64,000 nt of DNA. Origin: Bosea sp. PAMC 26642. GTDB taxonomy: Bacteria > Pseudomonadota > Alphaproteobacteria > Rhizobiales > Beijerinckiaceae. The position numbers and the translations under genes were made by a program. The stretch covers positions 4,309,501-4,373,500 of the forward strand of contig NZ_CP014301.1 in the NCBI RefSeq assembly GCF_001562255.1. The letters are read 5' to 3'. Below are positions 28,007 through 36,517 of this stretch, piece by piece. Position 1 is the stretch's first letter; every line of letters starts with the position of its first letter. A model generated the notes under the pieces. It was not told where the DNA came from and did no database searches. It saw only the letters and a program-made list of their open reading frames with translations.

Positions 28007-28516
28007 TCAACCGAGCCTTGCCGCCGCGACGCTTCGCCACTGGGTGATCGGAATGTCCTGGCCGGAGGTGACGACGCAAAGCCGGTCGAAGCGGATGGTC
28101 CGGCCGACCAGTGCCCTCGCCGTCTCCTTGGCCGCTTCAGCCTTCTGCTCGGCAGCGACGGGCCCGTAGAGCAGCGAGACATGCGGCAGGAAGACGTCTG
28201 TCGCCTGCCCGTCGAGCTGCTGCTTGAGCTTTGCCAAAGCCGGGGTGACGGCGAAGCGCGCATAGAATGAACGGAAATAGGCCTCGCCGGTCTCGATTTC
28301 CGCAACAGCCTCCGAAAAGCCCGCGGTCTCCGCGGCTGCCTGCGCGATCTCGGCTTCGAGCGTCGGCAGGGGCAGGTCGCTGTCGCCCTTCATCGTCAGA
28401 TGCGGCGTGAAGAGCGGCGTGCCGAAGCGGTGCGACAACCCCGCTGCGATGTCGGAAAGAATCGCGCCGTCGGCGGAGCAGGGCATCAGCCAGATGGAGT
28501 GGATCGCTGCTGTCAT
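28007..28516 (-). CDS. 2H phosphoesterase, 2'-5' RNA ligase / cyclic phosphodiesterase family
   Basis: A 169-residue protein with the two catalytic histidine motifs of the 2H superfamily: HLTMKG at residues 39-44 and HVSLLYG at 112-118. The arrangement and length resemble the cyclic nucleotide phosphodiesterase (CPDase-like) branch more than classic ThpR. Such enzymes open 2',3'-cyclic phosphates on RNA ends or nucleotides; the natural substrate cannot be read from sequence. It is divergent from the ABC importer operon, whose promoter and operator fill the 123-base gap. Confidence 0.82.
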   Translation of the reverse strand: MTAAIHSIWLMPCSADGAILSDIAAGLSHRFGTPLFTPHLTMKGDSDLPLPTLEAEIAQAAAETAGFSEAVAEIETGEAYFRSFYARFAVTPALAKLKQQLDGQATDVFLPHVSLLYGPVAAEQKAEAAKETARALVGRTIRFDRLCVVTSGQDIPITQWRSVAAARLG

Positions 28517-28534
28517 CAGGGGTTCACAAAGCTA

Positions 28535-28603
28535 TTGCACACGGCCGGTGCGGAGCGTTATATTTATTCCAATCGTACCGGAAATTGGAAGAGACGTTCC
28601 AAT
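28535..28603 (+). promoter_or_regulatory. Promoter and triple TTCCAAT operator of the ABC importer operon
   Basis: TTGCAC (28535-28540), an 18-base spacer and TATATT (28559-28564) form a likely promoter. Immediately after lie three copies of a 7-base motif: TTCCAAT (28567-28573), ATTGGAA (28584-28590, inverted) and TTCCAAT (28597-28603), with 10- and 6-base gaps. They span the expected start of transcription, as a repressor operator would. No regulator gene is adjacent. Confidence 0.55.
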
Positions 28604-28645
28604 AATTCCGCAAAAGATCGCGGTCAGGGAGATGGCATCTTGCCG

Positions 28646-29752
28646 ATGGACTTGCAGTACGGGCAGGGCAGCGGTGCGGCCATTGCCGTGCGCGACCTGC
28701 ATGTCGCCTATGGCGGCACGCGGGTGCTGCACGGTGTCAGCCTCGATTTCACGCCCGGCAGCTTCACCGCCCTTCTTGGTTCGTCCGGCTGCGGCAAGAC
28801 TACGCTGCTGCGTTCGCTGAGCGGTTTCGTGCCTGTCGAATCCGGTTCGATCGTCGTTGGCGGAAAGGATATCGCGACGTTGCCGCCAGAGAAGCGTGGC
28901 ATGGCCATGGTGTTTCAGTCCTATGCGCTCTGGCCGCATATGACCGTGCTGCAGAACATCGGCTACGGGCTGAAGCTGCGCGGCGCATCCAGGACCGAGA
29001 TCGCTGGCAAGGTAACGGCACTCCTCGCCATGCTGGGGCTCGCCGGCTACGAGGACCGCAAGGTTACCGCCCTGTCGGGCGGTCAGCGCCAGCGCGTCGC
29101 TCTCGGCCGCGCCTTGGCGATCGATCCCGGCATTCTTTTGCTCGACGAGCCGCTGTCGAATCTCGACGCAAAAATCCGCATGACGATGCGCCACGAGATC
29201 CGTGCGATCCAGCAGCGGCTCGGCCTCACGGCTGTCCATGTCACGCATGACCGCGAGGAGGCCATGACCATGGCCGACCGGCTGGTGATCATGCAGGCTG
29301 GCACGATCGCGCAGGTCGGCACCCCCGAGGACGTCTACGACCATCCTGCGACCGCATTCGTGGCCAATTTCATGGGGGCAGAGAATGTCCTGCCGCTGCA
29401 GGTGCAGCGTTCGGAAGGCGGAGCCTCGCTGCGCGCAGGCGACGCGACCGCGACGCTTGCCGGACAAGCCTCGGCGGCTTTGTCGACGGGAGACGCCGTC
29501 GCCTATTTCCGCGACGACGTCGCTTGCCTCGATGCGACGGACGCCCCCGCTTCGGGCGACCTCGTCGTCCCCGGGCGGATCGCGGCACGTGCTTATCCCG
29601 GCGGAGTCTACCGCTACCGCGTCGAGGCAGCGGGCCGCCAGATCACCGTCGACGACTCTCATCGCCACGAACCCGGAACCACAATCGGCCTGCGCATTCC
29701 GCTGCAGCGCCTCCACATCTTCCCGGCATCCGAGGCCGGGATCGCCGCCTGA
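28646..29752 (+). CDS. ABC importer ATP-binding protein (Fe3+/polyamine/opine type)
   Basis: A 368-residue ATPase. Walker A GSSGCGKTT, Q-loop FQSYALWPH, signature LSGGQRQRVALGRA, Walker B ILLLDEPLSNLDA and switch HVTHDREEA are all intact, followed by a TOBE-like C-terminal domain. It energises the importer with the three genes downstream. AGGGAG at 28626-28631 is 14 bases before ATG 28646 but 8 bases before an in-frame TTG at 28640, so translation may start two codons earlier. Similarity is to the family that carries ferric iron, polyamines, opines or aminoethylphosphonate; the substrate is undetermined. Confidence 0.93.
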   Translation: MDLQYGQGSGAAIAVRDLHVAYGGTRVLHGVSLDFTPGSFTALLGSSGCGKTTLLRSLSGFVPVESGSIVVGGKDIATLPPEKRGMAMVFQSYALWPHMTVLQNIGYGLKLRGASRTEIAGKVTALLAMLGLAGYEDRKVTALSGGQRQRVALGRALAIDPGILLLDEPLSNLDAKIRMTMRHEIRAIQQRLGLTAVHVTHDREEAMTMADRLVIMQAGTIAQVGTPEDVYDHPATAFVANFMGAENVLPLQVQRSEGGASLRAGDATATLAGQASAALSTGDAVAYFRDDVACLDATDAPASGDLVVPGRIAARAYPGGVYRYRVEAAGRQITVDDSHRHEPGTTIGLRIPLQRLHIFPASEAGIAA

Positions 29753-29781
29753 CCGAACTCGACCAAAAAGGAACCCGACCC

Positions 29782-30912
29782 ATGCGCATCCTCACGATTG
29801 CCTGCTCGCTCGCGGCGCTGATGGCGGCCTCGCCGCTCTCGGCCCAGACGCTCAACGTGGCTTCGGCCGGCGACCAGAACATGGTCGACTACGTCAAGGA
29901 CTATCTCGGGCCGATGTTTGAGAAGGCTCATCCCGGCGTGAAGGTCGTCTCGGTCGGCACCGGCGCCGGCGATTCCGGCTCGCAGAAGATCTTCGAGAAG
30001 CTCGACGCCCAGAAGGGTGCCGCCGCGGCCGATTTCGACGTCGTCGTGATCCACCAGAAAGCCGCCGGCACGATGGTGAAGGATGGCCTGCTGAACAAAT
30101 ACACCGGCAATGTCGAGACCGCGAAGCTCGCCACCGGCGAGGCGACGAAAAACGCGCTTGGCTCCGACGTGACCGGCTACGTCATCCCGATGTTCCAGTC
30201 GCAGACGGCGCTCGCCTACAACGCCGACATGGTCAAGACGCCGCCGGCGACCTTCGCGGAACTCGCCGAATGGGCCAGGAAGAACCCCAAGCAGTTCGGC
30301 TATAACGGTATCAAGGGCGGCATGTCGGGCGTCTCCTTCGTCGCCGGCTGGGTCTATGCCTTCGGCGGCGACGCCGACAAGCTGATCAAGGGCCCCTATG
30401 ACGCGGCCACCAAGACCACCTGGGACAAGGCCTTCGCCGACCTTAAGGAGTTCAACAGGAACGCCGTCATCACGCCCGGCAATGCCGGCACGCTCGACAT
30501 GCTGAACCGCGGCGAGATTGCGATCGGCCCGGTCTGGGTCGACATGTTCTATTCCTGGCAGGCCGACGGCAAGCTGCCGCCGAACATGAAGCTCAAGCTC
30601 GTCTCGCCCGGTATGCCCGGCCAGCCGATGTATTACGCGGTCCCCGAAAAGTCGGCCCAGAAAAAGCTGGCCGAGGCCTTCATCGCGCTCGCCACCAGCC
30701 CGCAGGTGCAGGCCGACGGCATCGTCAAGAAGTTCAACTGGTATCCGGGTATCGATGCCAAGAACCTCGAAGGCAAGCTCGACAAGGCCGCCTGGGACAA
30801 GCTCTTCACCGACGTGACCCCGGCCGATCTCGCCAAGAACGGCAAGGCCTTCCCGATCGCGCCCTACTTCAACGACATCCTCGAGGGCTACGAGAAGAAG
30901 GTCTCGAACTGA
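29782..30912 (+). CDS. ABC importer periplasmic solute-binding protein
   Basis: A 376-residue exported binding protein of the extracellular solute-binding family 1-like group. The signal peptide is MRILTIACSLAALMAASPLS with cleavage after AQ or nearby. The mature part begins TLNVASAGDQNMVDYVKDYL and ends with a helix-rich NDILEGYEKKVSN. AAAAAGGAA lies about 12 bases before the ATG. It would deliver ligand to the permease pair at 31135-32777. A repeat copy and a separate hairpin between it and the permeases could make it the most abundant product of the operon. Confidence 0.92.
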   Translation: MRILTIACSLAALMAASPLSAQTLNVASAGDQNMVDYVKDYLGPMFEKAHPGVKVVSVGTGAGDSGSQKIFEKLDAQKGAAAADFDVVVIHQKAAGTMVKDGLLNKYTGNVETAKLATGEATKNALGSDVTGYVIPMFQSQTALAYNADMVKTPPATFAELAEWARKNPKQFGYNGIKGGMSGVSFVAGWVYAFGGDADKLIKGPYDAATKTTWDKAFADLKEFNRNAVITPGNAGTLDMLNRGEIAIGPVWVDMFYSWQADGKLPPNMKLKLVSPGMPGQPMYYAVPEKSAQKKLAEAFIALATSPQVQADGIVKKFNWYPGIDAKNLEGKLDKAAWDKLFTDVTPADLAKNGKAFPIAPYFNDILEGYEKKVSN

Positions 30913-30936
30913 GACGGTAGGCCTCGGAAACACGTC

Positions 30937-31043
30937 GTCATCCCGGACAAGCCGCGCAGCGGCGCCGATCCGGGATCCATCATAGAGCGCTGTCGTTCTC
31001 TACGATGGATCCCGGATCTCCGCTTCGCTGCGTCCGGGATGAC
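30937..31043. repeat. Intergenic palindromic repeat, copy 3 (inverted)
   Basis: A 107-base element, GTCATCCCGGA to CCGGGATGAC, inverted relative to the copies at 3551 and 16845: the GGCGCCGATCCGGGATCCAT arm comes first. It lies inside the ABC operon, between the binding-protein and permease genes, where its hairpin could stabilise the upstream mRNA or reduce read-through. Confidence 0.85.
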
Positions 31044-31087
31044 GGCGGTGGTTCCGAGCTCGTTTTCAGTCTGACGTTTCATCATCG

Positions 31088-31108
31088 GCCCGGCACGTTG
31101 CCGGGCCG
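31088..31108 (+). promoter_or_regulatory. Intra-operon hairpin before the permease genes
   Basis: A perfect 9-bp stem, GGCCCGGCA (31088-31096) and TGCCGGGCC (31100-31108), with a 3-base loop and no T-run. It follows the repeat copy and precedes the permease start by 26 bases. It probably acts as an mRNA-stability or attenuation hairpin, as is common after binding-protein genes. Confidence 0.5.
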
Positions 31109-31134
31109 TTCCCTATCCCCAACCGGCGCCGCCC

Positions 31135-31965
31135 ATGCTCTCCCAACGCAATCTGGCGCTGATCCTGATCGCTCCGGGCCTCGCGCTCGTCGCGGCGCTG
31201 TTTCTGTATCCGCTCGGCTTCTCGCTGGTCTCGGCCTTCACCAGGGATGGGTCGTTCACGCTGGAATGGTTCGCCAAGGCATTCGAACTCTACTCCACCG
31301 ACATCGTCTTCACGGTTGTCATCGTCCTGGCCTCCTGCGCGCTGACCGCGCTCGCCGCGATCGTCATCGCCGGCACGTTGACGCTGGGCGAGAACCGCTT
31401 CATCGTCGGCACACTGAAGGCGCTCTATCGCTGGCCGCTGTTCATCCCCTTCATCGTGGCGGCGCAGTGCATGCGCACTTTCCTGGCCAAGAACGGGCTG
31501 ATGAACAACACCTTCGTCTCGCTGGGGCTGATGGAGCCGCTGCAGGCGGTGAGCTTCCTCGACTGGCGCGGCATCATCGCAACCTTCGTCTGGAAGCAGA
31601 CGCCCTTCGTCGCGCTGCTGCTGGCCGGCGCGCTCGCCTCGATCGACCGGGCGACGCTGGAGGCCGGCCGCAATCTCGGCGCCTCGCGGGTTCGCGTCCT
31701 GCTCGAACTGGCGCTGCCGCAGGTGATGCCGACGCTGCTGGTCGCGCTCGTGCTGTCCTTCGTGACGATGCTGTCGGTGCTGTCGGTGCCGATGATGGTG
31801 TCGGGCTCGCAGCCGACCATGCTGACCGTCGATATGGCCTTCCGGATCAACGCCTATGGCGACTACGCCACCGCCAATGCGCTCGGCGTCATCACCTATC
31901 TGATCAGCGCGGGCGCCGCGATCCTCTACCTCAGGCGAGGCCTGTCGCAGGAGGCGCCGCGATGA
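31135..31965 (+). CDS. ABC importer permease subunit 1
   Basis: A 276-residue inner-membrane permease with about six hydrophobic segments. The cytoplasmic coupling loop (EAA motif) is ATLEAGRNLGASRVRVLLEL near residues 180-200. It forms the channel with the second permease, whose ATG overlaps its stop by four bases. The subunit type matches the CysTW/ThiP-like permeases of polyamine and ferric-iron importers. Confidence 0.93.
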   Translation: MLSQRNLALILIAPGLALVAALFLYPLGFSLVSAFTRDGSFTLEWFAKAFELYSTDIVFTVVIVLASCALTALAAIVIAGTLTLGENRFIVGTLKALYRWPLFIPFIVAAQCMRTFLAKNGLMNNTFVSLGLMEPLQAVSFLDWRGIIATFVWKQTPFVALLLAGALASIDRATLEAGRNLGASRVRVLLELALPQVMPTLLVALVLSFVTMLSVLSVPMMVSGSQPTMLTVDMAFRINAYGDYATANALGVITYLISAGAAILYLRRGLSQEAPR

Positions 31966-32777
31966 CCCGCCTCGTCTCGTCCGCCCGCATGGTGCTGGCC
32001 GCCGGCCTGCTCGCGGCCTTCGCCTTCGTGCTGATCGGCCCGCTCGCCAACCTCGCGCTCTGGTCCGTGGCCGAACGCTGGTACACGCCCTACAAGCTGC
32101 CCGTGACCTATGGCACGCGCTACTGGGAACAGGTCTTCCGCCCGACGGGCGATGCCATGGCATCGCTCGGCACCTCGGTCTGGATTGCGGTCCTGACGGT
32201 CGTGCTGGCGCTCGCCTTGTCGATCCCGGCGGGCTACGCGCTGGCGCGGCTGAAGCTGCCGATGCGGGCGCTGTTCATGGTGATGTTCCTGCTGCCGCAG
32301 GCGTTTCCGTCGGTGGCGATCTACATCAATGTCGCGCGGATCTTCTACAATATCGGCATCAACGGCACGGTTTTCGCCGTCGTGCTCGTCCATGCTACCC
32401 ATGGCCTGGTGTTTTCCGTCTGGATCGCGGCGGCGGCCTTCGCAGCGGTCGACAAGGATCTGGAACTGGCGGCCCGCAATATCGGGGCCTCGCCGCTGCG
32501 CGCCTTCTTTACCGTCACGCTGCCGCTGGCGGCGCCTGGCATCATCGCCAGCGGCATCTTCGTGTTTCTCGAATCGCTCGACGAGTTCACCGGCACCTTC
32601 TTCGTCGGCGTGCCGCAGGTCACGACGCTGCCGCTGCTGCTCTACAACGCGGCGATGGGCGGCAATTATCAGGTCGCCTCGATCACGGCGCTGATCCTGC
32701 TCGTGCCGTCAGTGCTGTTCATGCTGTTTATCGAGCGCTTTCTGCGCGCCGACGTGCTGGCGAAGGTGGGCGCCTGA
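31962..32777 (+). CDS. ABC importer permease subunit 2
   Basis: A 271-residue permease with about six hydrophobic segments. The EAA motif is DLELAARNIGASPLRAFFTV near residues 165-185. It completes the ATPase, binding protein, permease, permease order. A much longer open frame through this gene begins at 31005, but its first half is out of frame with the first permease and meaningless. The operon ends here, followed by a convergent TPR lipoprotein gene after 22 bases. Confidence 0.93.
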   Translation: MTRLVSSARMVLAAGLLAAFAFVLIGPLANLALWSVAERWYTPYKLPVTYGTRYWEQVFRPTGDAMASLGTSVWIAVLTVVLALALSIPAGYALARLKLPMRALFMVMFLLPQAFPSVAIYINVARIFYNIGINGTVFAVVLVHATHGLVFSVWIAAAAFAAVDKDLELAARNIGASPLRAFFTVTLPLAAPGIIASGIFVFLESLDEFTGTFFVGVPQVTTLPLLLYNAAMGGNYQVASITALILLVPSVLFMLFIERFLRADVLAKVGA

Positions 32778-32799
32778 CTGAGTTTCCGGACGCCGTACT

Positions 32800-33675
32800 T
32801 CAGCCCGGCGAAGCCTCGCTCGCCGCCTGCGGCTTCGTGCGTGCGGCCGCGGCCGGCTTCGCCCGTCCGGCGCCGCCCTTCAGCAACTCCCAGCTGTTCT
32901 GCTGGCTGACGCTGCGCTTGAGATAGGCGACGGTCGCGGCGGCCTCCTCCGGGCTCAGATCCTGGCGTGCCAGCGCCTCGGCTTCGCCGAAGCGGCCCTG
33001 CAGGCCGAGCACGAGGACGAGATTCTGGCGGATTCGGGCATCGCCGCGTCCGGTCGCGACGGCTTCGCTGAGGACGCGTTCGGCTTCCGGTAGGCGCTTC
33101 GACAAGGCCAGCGACAGCCCGAGATTGGACATCACCGTCGATTCGCCCGGCGCAATCTTGAGGGCCGCCTGATAGATCTGCTGCGCGCGGTCATGCTCGC
33201 CGAGTTGGTCGGCGACGGTGCCCTGCGCCGAGAGGATGCGCCAGTCCGGCTGCTCGGGCGAATGCGCGCGAGACAGCACCTCGTCGGCCTCCTTGAGGCG
33301 ACCATTGTCGGCGAGCGAGCGGCCATAGGCGCCCAGCATCTCGCGGTCGTTGGAATGGGTCAGCACCGCGCCCTGCAGCACCGCCAGTGCCTGGGCGTTC
33401 TGGTCGAGCCCGCGCAGCGCACGCGCATAGTAGAAGGCCGCGTCGCGGTCCTTGGCATTGGCCTCGTAGCGCTTGCCCCATCTGTCGCTCTCGCTGCGCC
33501 ATTCGGTTGCATTGCGCGGCTGCGTCGCGCTCTTGCCGATCGAGCCGGTGACGTCGCCGAGGCTGGCGCTAGTCCGGCTCTGGCAGCCGGCCAAGGCCAG
33601 CGCGGCGAGGCAGATCAGGGCGGGAAGGCCGGCACGGCGAAGGCGGCGGACAGGTGCTGGAAGGCTTGAAGACAT
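32800..33675 (-). CDS. Tetratricopeptide-repeat lipoprotein (TadD-like)
   Basis: A 291-residue lipoprotein. The signal peptide ends in the lipobox LALAGC (Cys about residue 31). The body is a run of TPR helices (for example RDAAFYYARALRGLDQNAQA and STVMSNLGLSLALSKRLPEA), and the C-terminus is an Ala/Lys-rich tail. The arrangement resembles TadD, the pilotin-like TPR protein of Flp/tad pilus systems, but no tad genes are near. It may equally be a general outer-membrane assembly protein. The start ATG 33675 gives the normal signal; upstream codons are not conserved. It is divergent from the aminopeptidase. Confidence 0.82.
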   Translation of the reverse strand: MSSSLPAPVRRLRRAGLPALICLAALALAGCQSRTSASLGDVTGSIGKSATQPRNATEWRSESDRWGKRYEANAKDRDAAFYYARALRGLDQNAQALAVLQGAVLTHSNDREMLGAYGRSLADNGRLKEADEVLSRAHSPEQPDWRILSAQGTVADQLGEHDRAQQIYQAALKIAPGESTVMSNLGLSLALSKRLPEAERVLSEAVATGRGDARIRQNLVLVLGLQGRFGEAEALARQDLSPEEAAATVAYLKRSVSQQNSWELLKGGAGRAKPAAAARTKPQAASEASPG

Positions 33676-33790
33676 CGGTCGCTGCGCCTCGACATAGGGC
33701 GGGGTCTGGTCGCTCCGGTGATAAAACGTTAACCCTAATGCATTCTTAACCGGCACCCATCGCCGGCTCCTTCGACAGGATCGTCTCCTC

Positions 33791-35176
33791 GTGCACAGCC
33801 TCCTCATCGCCGCTTCGCCTGCCGCCGTTCCTGTCCATATCGTGTCGAAAACCGGCTGGCCGGCGCTGATGGCGGATCTCGGCCAAGAAGGCCGGCGCTT
33901 CGCCGAGGCGCAGGGCTTTTCGGCGCGGCCAGGACAGTACCTGATCCTGCCGGACGCGACGGGCGCGATGGCGGCGGTGCTGCTCGGCGTCGAGCCGGCC
34001 GAGGCACGCCGGCGCGACCCCTTCGCGCCCGGCCGGCTCGCAGCCCTGCTGCCGGTCGGCGACTACGCGCTCACCGGCGATATCGACGACTACGGCCTGG
34101 CCGCTCTCGGCTGGCTGCTGCAGGGCTACCGCTTCGAGCGCTACCGCAAGCCGGCGCCGGCTCTGGCCCGCCTTGTCGTGCCGGACGGCGTCGATGGCGA
34201 GGAACTGAGCATCATCGCCGAATCGGTCGGGCTGGCGCGCGATCTCGTCAACACGCCCGCCAACGACATGGGCCCGGTTGAGATCGAGGCCGCGATCCGC
34301 GATCTCGGACAGACCTGCGGCGCAACCGTCACCAGCATCGTTGGAGACGAGTTGCTGGCCAGGAATTTCCCGATGATCCATGCGGTCGGCCGTGCATCGC
34401 CGCGCGAGCCCCGGCTCGTCGATCTGGTCTGGGGCGATCCCGGCCATCCCAGGCTGACGCTGGTCGGCAAGGGGGTCGCCTTCGACACCGGCGGTCTCGA
34501 CCTCAAGCCCTCGGCCGGCATGTTGCTGATGAAGAAGGACATGGGCGGGGCAGCGGCTGCGATCGCAGCCGCGCGCATGATCATGCTGGCCCGGCTGCCG
34601 GTACGCCTGCGCCTGCTCGTGCCGGCAGTCGAAAACGCCGTCTCCGGCAACGCCTTCCGCCCTGGCGACGTGCTGCCTAGCCGCAAGGGTCTTTCGGTCG
34701 AGATCGGCAACACCGATGCCGAGGGCCGACTGATCCTGGCCGACGCGCTCGCGCTGGCCGACGAGGAGGCTCCCGAACTGCTGATCGACTTCGCGACGCT
34801 GACGGGTGCGGCCCGCGTCGCGCTCGGGCCGGATCTGCCGCCCTTCTACACGCATGACGAGGGACTGGCGCAGGAGATCGGCCGCCTCGGCATGGCCGTG
34901 AACGACCCGGTCTGGCGGATGCCCCTCTGGCCAGCCTATGACGGGCTGCTCGATTCCAGGATCGCCGACCTCAACCATGTTTCAGGCGGCAGCCACGCGG
35001 GCTCGGTCACCGCGGCGCTGTTCCTGAACCGCTTCGTCGAGAAGGCCAGCTCCTACGCGCATTTCGACATCTTCGCCTGGAACCCTTCCGCCAAGCCCGG
35101 CCGTCCCGAGGGTGGTGAATGCCAAGCGGCGCGCCTGACCTATGCACTGGCGAAGCAGCTTTATCCTGCTGGTTAA
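33791..35176 (+). CDS. Leucyl aminopeptidase family (M17) protein
   Basis: A 461-residue M17 metallo-aminopeptidase. The metal- and substrate-binding signatures are VGKGVAFDTGGLDLKPSAGM with MKKDMGGAA (about residues 222-252) and NTDAEGRLILADAL near residue 308. It would remove N-terminal residues from peptides in the cytosol using two metal ions. The start is GTG 33791. It belongs to the shorter PepB-like group common in alphaproteobacteria, so I give no gene symbol. It is followed by the MarR gene. Confidence 0.93.
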   Translation: MHSLLIAASPAAVPVHIVSKTGWPALMADLGQEGRRFAEAQGFSARPGQYLILPDATGAMAAVLLGVEPAEARRRDPFAPGRLAALLPVGDYALTGDIDDYGLAALGWLLQGYRFERYRKPAPALARLVVPDGVDGEELSIIAESVGLARDLVNTPANDMGPVEIEAAIRDLGQTCGATVTSIVGDELLARNFPMIHAVGRASPREPRLVDLVWGDPGHPRLTLVGKGVAFDTGGLDLKPSAGMLLMKKDMGGAAAAIAAARMIMLARLPVRLRLLVPAVENAVSGNAFRPGDVLPSRKGLSVEIGNTDAEGRLILADALALADEEAPELLIDFATLTGAARVALGPDLPPFYTHDEGLAQEIGRLGMAVNDPVWRMPLWPAYDGLLDSRIADLNHVSGGSHAGSVTAALFLNRFVEKASSYAHFDIFAWNPSAKPGRPEGGECQAARLTYALAKQLYPAG

Positions 35177-35219
35177 GCCTCTTGCAGGATCCTGGTTGCG
35201 CCGCTTCGCAACTGCGATA

Positions 35220-35259
35220 ATGATACGGACCCGTAACGATCGGGATTGCGCCGTATCAT
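35220..35259 (+). promoter_or_regulatory. Inverted repeats over the MarR gene start
   Basis: TACGG-AC-CCGTA (35224-35235) is a 12-base palindrome, and the longer ATGATACGG (35220-35228) repeats inverted as CCGTATCAT (35251-35259), covering the first two bases of the start codon. This could be an autoregulatory operator for the MarR product, or an mRNA hairpin that hides the start. Confidence 0.45.
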
Positions 35260-35611
35260 GCCGTTGGAGATCAGGCCCTCGCAGGCGCTCAGGCTCTGGC
35301 GGCAGGTGCATCTCGATCTGGTCCGCGACGGCCAGGCCGATCTCTCGGCCCGACAGACGGCGATCCTGCTGACCATTTATCTCGAACTGCCGCCCCATAC
35401 CGTGCGCGGGCTCGCGGCACAGCTCGGCGTCACCAAGCCGGTGATCACGCGGGCGCTCGATACGATGGGCAAGCTCGGCCTCGTCAGCCGCAAGCGCGAC
35501 GAGTTCGATCGCCGCAACGTTATCATCCAGCGCACGGTCGCAGGCGCGCTGGCCGTGGAAGGGCTGGCCGACCGGGTGGTGGAGCGGGCGCGCGAGATCG
35601 GCGGTTCCTGA
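35258..35611 (+). CDS. MarR-family transcriptional regulator
   Basis: A 117-residue winged-helix regulator. The recognition region reads HTVRGLAAQLGVTKPVITRA, and the wing is LGLVSRKRDEFDRRNVIIQRT, the D(x)RR signature of MarR proteins. It is shorter than typical MarR (about 140), with a reduced N-terminal helix. The start is ATG 35258; an in-frame TTG at 35246 is possible. The inverted repeats at 35220-35259 suggest that it controls itself and perhaps the NlpC/P60 gene 39 bases downstream. The ligand is unknown. Confidence 0.85.
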   Translation: MPLEIRPSQALRLWRQVHLDLVRDGQADLSARQTAILLTIYLELPPHTVRGLAAQLGVTKPVITRALDTMGKLGLVSRKRDEFDRRNVIIQRTVAGALAVEGLADRVVERAREIGGS

Positions 35612-35650
35612 CCGCTTCGCGCGCGCGCCGGTCCCGGCTAGATTGCCGCG

Positions 35651-36517
35651 ATGACCACGATTCTCGACCGCCGCCTCACGCCCGCCCGCCCTGATCTCGC
35701 CGCCCGCCATCTGCTGGGCCAGGTCGAGGCACGCGAATTCGTCGATCCCGTCCCCAAACGGGTCATCTCTTCTTCTGCCCCCCTGCGCCGCGAACCGCGG
35801 CCCGACGCGCCGCTCGACACCGAGGCGCTGGCCGGCGAATTGGTGCAGGTCTACGAGGTTTTCGAGGGCTGGGCCTGGGGCCAGCTCGAATCGGACGGCT
35901 ATGTCGGGTATCTGCCCGACAACGTGCTGCGCAAGGATATCCCCGCCCCGACGCATCGCGTCTGCGCCTTGCGGACCTTCGTGTATCCGGGCGCCTCCAT
36001 GAAACTTCCGCCTGTGGACGCGCTGTCGCTCGGGGCCGGCGTGGCAGTGTTCCGCGAATCCGGGGATTTCAGCGTGCTGGCCGATGGCGGCCATGTCTGG
36101 CGGGCGCATCTCCAGCCGATCGATGTGTTCGAGCCCGATTTCGTCGCGGTCGCAGAACGCTTCCTGCACGTTCCCTATCTGTGGGGCGGCAAGACCAGCC
36201 TCGGTTTGGACTGCTCCGGCTTGACGCAGCTTTCGCTCGCGGCGGCCGGGATCGCCTCCCCCCGCGACTCCGACATGCTTGAAGCGGGGATCGGCGAAAG
36301 CCTCCCCTTGGACGAGGGACTGGAAGGCCTGCAGCGGGGCGACCTCGTCTTCTGGAAAGGCCATGTCGGCATCATGACCGATGCGACGACCCTGCTGCAC
36401 GCCACAGCCTATTCGATGACCGTGATGAGTGAGCCGCTGCGCGTGGCCCGCGACCGGATTCAGGCGAAAAGTTTTGGCGCGATCACGAGCATGAGGCGGC
36501 CCACTGGCACGGTCTGA
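35651..36517 (+). CDS. NlpC/P60 family peptidase with SH3-like N-terminus
   Basis: A 288-residue protein. Residues 60-160 form bacterial SH3-like modules (GELVQVYEVFEGWAWGQLES), and residues 163-285 are the NlpC/P60 cysteine peptidase. The catalytic Cys188 lies in LGLDCSGLTQLS and His238 in GHVGIM. Such enzymes cut the D-Glu to diaminopimelate bond in muropeptides. No signal peptide is visible, which fits a cytoplasmic recycling role like that of other alphaproteobacterial C40 enzymes, but export by another route is possible. Confidence 0.92.
   Translation: MTTILDRRLTPARPDLAARHLLGQVEAREFVDPVPKRVISSSAPLRREPRPDAPLDTEALAGELVQVYEVFEGWAWGQLESDGYVGYLPDNVLRKDIPAPTHRVCALRTFVYPGASMKLPPVDALSLGAGVAVFRESGDFSVLADGGHVWRAHLQPIDVFEPDFVAVAERFLHVPYLWGGKTSLGLDCSGLTQLSLAAAGIASPRDSDMLEAGIGESLPLDEGLEGLQRGDLVFWKGHVGIMTDATTLLHATAYSMTVMSEPLRVARDRIQAKSFGAITSMRRPTGTV

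Noticed and set aside
31005..32777. A 590-codon version of the second permease
   Set aside because: The first 319 codons overlap permease 1 out of frame and begin inside the repeat; the true start is ATG 31962 with a 4-base overlap.
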